Of a stretch of 64,000 bases of DNA, positions 60,881 through 64,000 are shown piece after piece; the first letter of the stretch is position 1; each line of letters opens with the position of its first letter. The stretch spans positions 1 through 64,000 of the forward strand of contig JAFZDY010000052.1 of the NCBI GenBank assembly GCA_017560945.1, in the 5' to 3' direction. The notes below the pieces were generated by a model, which ran no database searches, had not been told where the DNA came from, and saw nothing but the letters and a program-made list of their open reading frames with translations. A program made the translations under genes and the position numbers. This DNA is from Bacteroidaceae bacterium. GTDB taxonomy: Bacteria; Bacteroidota; Bacteroidia; Bacteroidales; Bacteroidaceae.

Positions 60881-60990
60881 TGCCATAGTGAAGGTAGTCT
60901 CCTGCCACAGTGATGGCAGTTCTCTGCCAAGCCGATGGCAGTTCCCTGCCTCCATGGTGGCAGACGTCTGCCAACGCCGTTGGCAGTGGC
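60881..60990. repeat. Tandem 22-bp palindromic array (array F)
   Basis: Five units of exactly 22 bp start at 60881, 60903, 60925, 60947 and 60969. Each begins TGCC(A) and has a GGCAG (GGTAG in the first) 10-13 bases later, so TGCCA and TGGCA arms face each other around a variable centre. It lies in the 369-bp gap between dapA and the 3' end of the DUF6078-like gene; the array is the only structure I see there apart from the dapA -7 element. Confidence 0.88.
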
Positions 60991-61031
60991 AAAAGATGCG
61001 GATGAGTTGGTGAAAAGATGCAGACGTGCGC

Positions 61032-61442
61032 TTATTGCCAAAGGTAATCTTCCTCGTAAGCGTCGAAATCCCACTCTTCAGTGAAACCGAGTCGGGCGAT
61101 TATCTGGCGCACAGCTTTCTGTTCGTCGGGTGAAAGCAGGCGCTCTCCCTTGCGGATGCGGTAGTAGTTCCGTTCGCTGAAGTGCAGCGACAAGGCCGTT
61201 ACTGCCCGTTCGTGAATTTTGTAGGGCAGTTCTCCCATCACCTTCTTCATGCCTTTGGCGTAGCGCACCTTTTGTGCCGAGGTATAGTGCTTGCATCCGT
61301 TTTCGGATGTTTCGAGAAACTTGGGATTAAAAATCGTAACTTGTGCATCCTCGCACTCTGTCAGAGCCACATGGCGCAGGCATTCCTTTGCCTTCGGACA
61401 TTCCGTCCGTGTGCATAGGGGGTAGTTGAATGGTATTTTCAT
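61032..61442 (-). CDS. DUF6078-like protein, unknown
   Basis: 136 residues. The N-terminal third has a Cys cluster (Cys10, Cys15, Cys21, Cys30 in FNYPLCTRTECPKAKECLRH and VALTEC) and a further Cys in SENGCKHY, possibly binding metal. The C-terminal part is helical and basic: YKIHERAVTALSLHFSERNY, YRIRKGERLLSPDEQKAVRQ, resembling a small DNA-binding or regulatory fold, and ends EEDYLWQ. I associate it with DUF6078 from memory of Bacteroidales proteins; treat as tentative. No signal peptide. Single gene; array F begins about 40 bp past its stop. Confidence 0.6.
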   Translation of the reverse strand: MKIPFNYPLCTRTECPKAKECLRHVALTECEDAQVTIFNPKFLETSENGCKHYTSAQKVRYAKGMKKVMGELPYKIHERAVTALSLHFSERNYYRIRKGERLLSPDEQKAVRQIIARLGFTEEWDFDAYEEDYLWQ

Positions 61443-61540
61443 TGTGGTATTTATTATAATTGCATTTTCGATGTAAAGTTAATCATTTTTGTGGGTATAA
61501 TCGTGGGTTTTTATGGATCCTTTAAATCAGGACGATAGGT

Positions 61541-62590
61541 TTACAGTTCTTCAATTTTATATCCACTTCTTTTAGCAAAGCTAATCATTTCATCACTATC
61601 AAATGGACATCCTTTACCCCATTGGTCTGTTAAAGCAAATATGATACCGTCTGCGCTTTTCATCAATTGGGACTCCTCTTTGAAACAACGGACTTCTCCG
61701 AGTCTTTCCTTTCGATAAATCCTACCAGGTAATCGTGTCTCAATCTCAGAAAACGTTAGATGTGGATGTTCCTTTACATATAATTTGGCGATGGATAGAG
61801 CAAGTTCTCTCTTGCAGAATCTTCCATTTCCGTTTAATGAATAGTAAATTCTTTTCTTTATACTTGATTTTGAGTGATTTATTTTATCCTCTTTTAAAAT
61901 ATTAGAGTGAGATTCTTGTACAGTTATAATATCTTTGGAACTTTTGTCAACCAAAATAATATCTATTCGATTCAGTATGGCATCAATTGAATCTTCTTGA
62001 TGTCCGTCTGCACTTAATTTAGTTCGTAAGAGGTTATACAAAACTGCTTTTCCATTGTCAGATACTAAGTTGTTGACGGTTGTTTCTATATCTTCTTCCT
62101 GCTTTCGTTGTTCTATCTGTGTTAAGCAATAATTTTCCCATTTTCTAACATCGAAAATAGAACGTTTCATTAATTCAACAAAACAAAGTCCCATTTCAGA
62201 GTTTGCTTCATATGGTATCACAGACACTAATTGTGGCTCTTCTGTTTTGTTATAGTAGTATATTTGAATGTTCTCACCAATGTAAAACCCAATGGAACAG
62301 ATTAATTGCTTCATATAACTAGCCAATTGTACACAATCTCTTTCTCGGAAATTGTGTGCAGGCTTCTTTAACTCTATTACGATTTGGGGAATAGAATTTA
62401 TTTCCAATACAATATCAGGATAAACCTTTTGAGCAGCTCCTAAATTAACTTTCGGTTGTTGTTTGATTTCATTCTTCATCCACCCCAATGAGCGTAATGT
62501 CCAACATACTGTATCTTGAAATCTTCTTTCCGAAACATTGTTTTTCTGACATTCTATAAAGTCTGAACAGATTTCATTCCATTTTTCCAT
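61541..62590 (-). CDS. PD-(D/E)XK nuclease-like protein (HsdR N-terminal type)
   Basis: 349 residues. The N-terminal domain resembles the nuclease domain of type I restriction HsdR: SERRFQDTVCWTLRSLGWMK, then the catalytic triad Asp59 - Glu73 - Lys75 in KVYPDIVLEINSI and PQIVIELKKPAHN, then QLASYMKQLICSIGFYIGEN. The middle (~150-240) is helical. The C-terminal ~100 residues (NGNGRFCKRELALSIAKLYV, HPHLTFSEIETRLPGRIYRK ... FDSDEMISFAKRSGYKIEEL) look like a separate DNA- or target-recognition module common in Bacteroidetes. No helicase, methylase or specificity subunit is next to it, so it is an orphan, perhaps a defence nuclease. AT-rich compared with ligA. Confidence 0.7.
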   Translation of the reverse strand: MEKWNEICSDFIECQKNNVSERRFQDTVCWTLRSLGWMKNEIKQQPKVNLGAAQKVYPDIVLEINSIPQIVIELKKPAHNFRERDCVQLASYMKQLICSIGFYIGENIQIYYYNKTEEPQLVSVIPYEANSEMGLCFVELMKRSIFDVRKWENYCLTQIEQRKQEEDIETTVNNLVSDNGKAVLYNLLRTKLSADGHQEDSIDAILNRIDIILVDKSSKDIITVQESHSNILKEDKINHSKSSIKKRIYYSLNGNGRFCKRELALSIAKLYVKEHPHLTFSEIETRLPGRIYRKERLGEVRCFKEESQLMKSADGIIFALTDQWGKGCPFDSDEMISFAKRSGYKIEEL

Positions 62591-62635
62591 AAATAGTTAT
62601 ATCTTTATGTTATTATAATTTGTATGAAAGGCTAT

Positions 62636-63007
62636 TTATTTTGATTTATCGCCATTTTCGTTAATAGGTGTGAATAATTGGGTTGTAATATTTAAAGCAT
62701 TCTGTAGTAATTCATAGGGCTTATAAATAAATCCGTTATGAGTTATTTCTAGGTTTTGAATCTCGGGATGATGAAAACTTATGAATTTTAATGTTTGGTC
62801 TAATTCACAAAACAAATCAATGAGGGCATATGCATAATTGGAAGAGTTGGTATAAATAACTTTGTCGCAATTAGCCTCTTGGATTTTCTCCATTAGTTTA
62901 CACGCTTTTTTATGTGACCTGATGCTATAAATCTGCACAATAGGATTAGTTGGTAGTTCTTTGGCTATATCTAACAAATTTATAATATTTTCAACTTTTG
63001 TTATCAT
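62636..63007 (-). CDS. Hypothetical protein, unknown
   Basis: 123 residues, no signal peptide or membrane segment. An alpha/beta pattern is suggested (NPIVQIYSIRSHKKACKLME, CDKVIYTNSSNYAYALIDLF, LKFISFHHPEIQNLEITHNG) but I recognise no family. It lies 45 bp upstream of the nuclease-like gene on the same strand and 30 bp downstream of ligA. Similar AT-rich composition to the nuclease gene suggests the two arrived together. Confidence 0.6.
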   Translation of the reverse strand: MITKVENIINLLDIAKELPTNPIVQIYSIRSHKKACKLMEKIQEANCDKVIYTNSSNYAYALIDLFCELDQTLKFISFHHPEIQNLEITHNGFIYKPYELLQNALNITTQLFTPINENGDKSK

Positions 63008-63037
63008 GTTTCTTTGAGCATTTATTTTTAGCTTCCT

Positions 63038-64000
63038 CTATTTTTTATTATTTCCCCCTTCAATCATCCCCAAGAACTCCTCTTCGCTGACGATGGCCAC
63101 GCCCAGTTTGGTGGCTTTCTCCAGTTTGCTGGGGCCCATGTTTTCACCGGCAAGAATGAAGGATGTCTTGCCGGAGATGCTTCCTACGTTCTTTCCCCCA
63201 TGCTTCTCTATCAGGGCTTTGTATTCGTCGCGTGAATGGTGGGTGAACACACCGCTGATGACGATGCTTTTGCCTGCCAGGCGGTCGGTGCGCTCGCTCA
63301 ATACCTCTTCGCTCAGTTCAAACTGGAGTCCGGCTGTTTTCAGGCGTTCAATCAGTTGCAGGTTGTCTTCGTCGGCAAACCAGCGGATGACGCTTTGGGC
63401 AATGCGTTCGCCTATCTCATCCACGTGGATGAGGTCGTCCAGTGTGGCTTCCTTCAGTTGGCCAATCGTGGGAAAGGCATTGGCCAACTTCTTAGCCACC
63501 GTTTCGCCTACGTAGCGGATACCGAGGGCGAAAAGCACGCGTGGGTAAGGTACTTCCGTAGATTTACGGATGCCCTCTATGATGTTATTTGCCGAGCGTT
63601 CACCCATACGTTCAAGCAATTGTAGGTCAGCGGCATGCAGGTCGTACAGGTCAGCAATGTTCTTGATGAGTCCTACGTTGTAGAATTGCTCCACCGTCTC
63701 GGGACCCATACCGTCTATATTCATTGCCTTACGGGTGATGAAGTGTTCGATTTTTCCCTTTATCTGTGGTGGGCAAGCTTTGTCGTTGGGGCAATAGTGT
63801 GCTGCTTCATCCTCATTTCTGAGAAGTGTTGCGCCACATTCGGGGCATCGGGTGATGAATTGTACCTTGTCGCCTACCATGAAGCGTGCTTCCTTGTCTA
63901 CACCTGTTATCTTTGGGATGATTTCTCCGCCCTTTTCCACATACACCATGTCGCCAATGTGCAGGTCAAGTCCTTTGATAATGTCTGCATTGTGTAGTGA
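63038..64000 (-). CDS. ligA: NAD-dependent DNA ligase LigA (C-terminal part, cut by window end)
   Basis: The frame stays open to the last base of the window ([20 protein letters not shown] precedes [10 protein letters not shown]), so the start and the adenylation domain lie outside. About 320 residues are present: the end of the OB domain ([19 protein letters not shown]), the zinc finger with four Cys ([10 protein letters not shown] ... [13 protein letters not shown]), helix-hairpin-helix repeats ([40 protein letters not shown]) and the BRCT domain ([20 protein letters not shown] ... [14 protein letters not shown]). It seals nicks in replication and repair. Confidence 0.96.
   Translation of the reverse strand, partial: SLHNADIIKGLDLHIGDMVYVEKGGEIIPKITGVDKEARFMVGDKVQFITRCPECGATLLRNEDEAAHYCPNDKACPPQIKGKIEHFITRKAMNIDGMGPETVEQFYNVGLIKNIADLYDLHAADLQLLERMGERSANNIIEGIRKSTEVPYPRVLFALGIRYVGETVAKKLANAFPTIGQLKEATLDDLIHVDEIGERIAQSVIRWFADEDNLQLIERLKTAGLQFELSEEVLSERTDRLAGKSIVISGVFTHHSRDEYKALIEKHGGKNVGSISGKTSFILAGENMGPSKLEKATKLGVAIVSEEEFLGMIEGGNNKK

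Noticed and set aside
20..60990. The 22-bp arrays as CRISPR arrays
   Set aside because: Units are directly adjacent with no 25-40 bp spacers, repeats are short and diverge within an array, and no cas gene is in the window.
60832..61074. 80-residue minus-strand frame across array F
   Set aside because: Its repeated GRRLP/LPPWRQ motifs are only the 22-bp array read in one frame, and it overlaps the end of the DUF6078-like gene.

Overview
The window is a chromosomal segment of a Bacteroidales bacterium (Bacteroides/Phocaeicola/Prevotella type). Evidence: a complete Bat (aerotolerance) operon; the rpmB-rpmG-DUF4295-ftsY-rimO order; a xylose operon headed by a Nudix-family regulator; secreted proteins with signal peptides, BACON domains and type IX secretion (T9SS)-like C-terminal tails; a C10 cysteine protease; and promoters of the Bacteroidetes form (TTTG, 19-20 nt, TAnnTTTG). 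There is no rRNA, integrase, transposase or CRISPR array. The right edge cuts ligA.

Layout. 359-5471 (-): secreted or surface cluster with a C10 protease, a BACON lipoprotein, a small T9SS-tailed protein and a Cthe_2159-type beta-helix protein. 5554-9106 (-): a GH35-like protein without catalytic domain, a tandem ABC ATPase, ruvC and a DUF4286 gene, followed by tRNA-Ala. 9628-13398: an FAD oxidoreductase (+) facing two glycosyltransferases (-). 13754-17439 (+): xylR-like regulator, xylB, xylA. 17616-20995 (+): manC, gmd, fcl, the route to GDP-L-fucose. 20996-22372: about 1.4 kb without a gene. 22373-26125 (+): tpx, class A PBP, purN. 26178-28400 (-): YjbQ, MBL hydrolase, rsmG, DoxX. 28637-34320 (+): map, tsaD, pncC, ribosomal proteins, ftsY, rimO. 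34553-43916 (+): moxR, DUF58, BatA-E and a PAP2 phosphatase. 44031-46546 (+): AT-rich islet with two copies of a 103-bp promoter/leader in front of a small membrane protein, two 'LEGAP'-repeat proteins and a HExxH metallopeptidase. 46547-47450: 0.9 kb without a gene. 47451-51300 (-): TPR protein and gyrA. 51708-56394 (+): clpC and htpG. 56609-56786: two tRNA-Arg(ACG). 57008-59647 (-): purine salvage unit (NCS2 permease, DUF5020 outer-membrane protein, hpt). 59769-60662 (-): dapA. 61032-64000 (-): a DUF6078-like gene, a PD-(D/E)XK nuclease-like gene, an unknown gene and partial ligA.

The most unusual signal is non-coding. Gene-free intervals hold short tandem arrays with a strict 21-23 bp (mostly exactly 22 bp) period, usually of palindromic units. 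The arms are conserved inside an array but differ between arrays (20-151, 21319-21432, 22017-22082, 22156-22221, 46889-46954, 47051-47116, 60881-60990, and a weaker pair at 51518-51560). Two intervals 25 kb apart (about 22017-22221 and 46889-47116) carry the same two array types in the same order. Separately, four dispersed long-armed inverted repeats share a GGC(A/G)C(A/G)(G/A)ATT-like arm. I can assign no function to either family.
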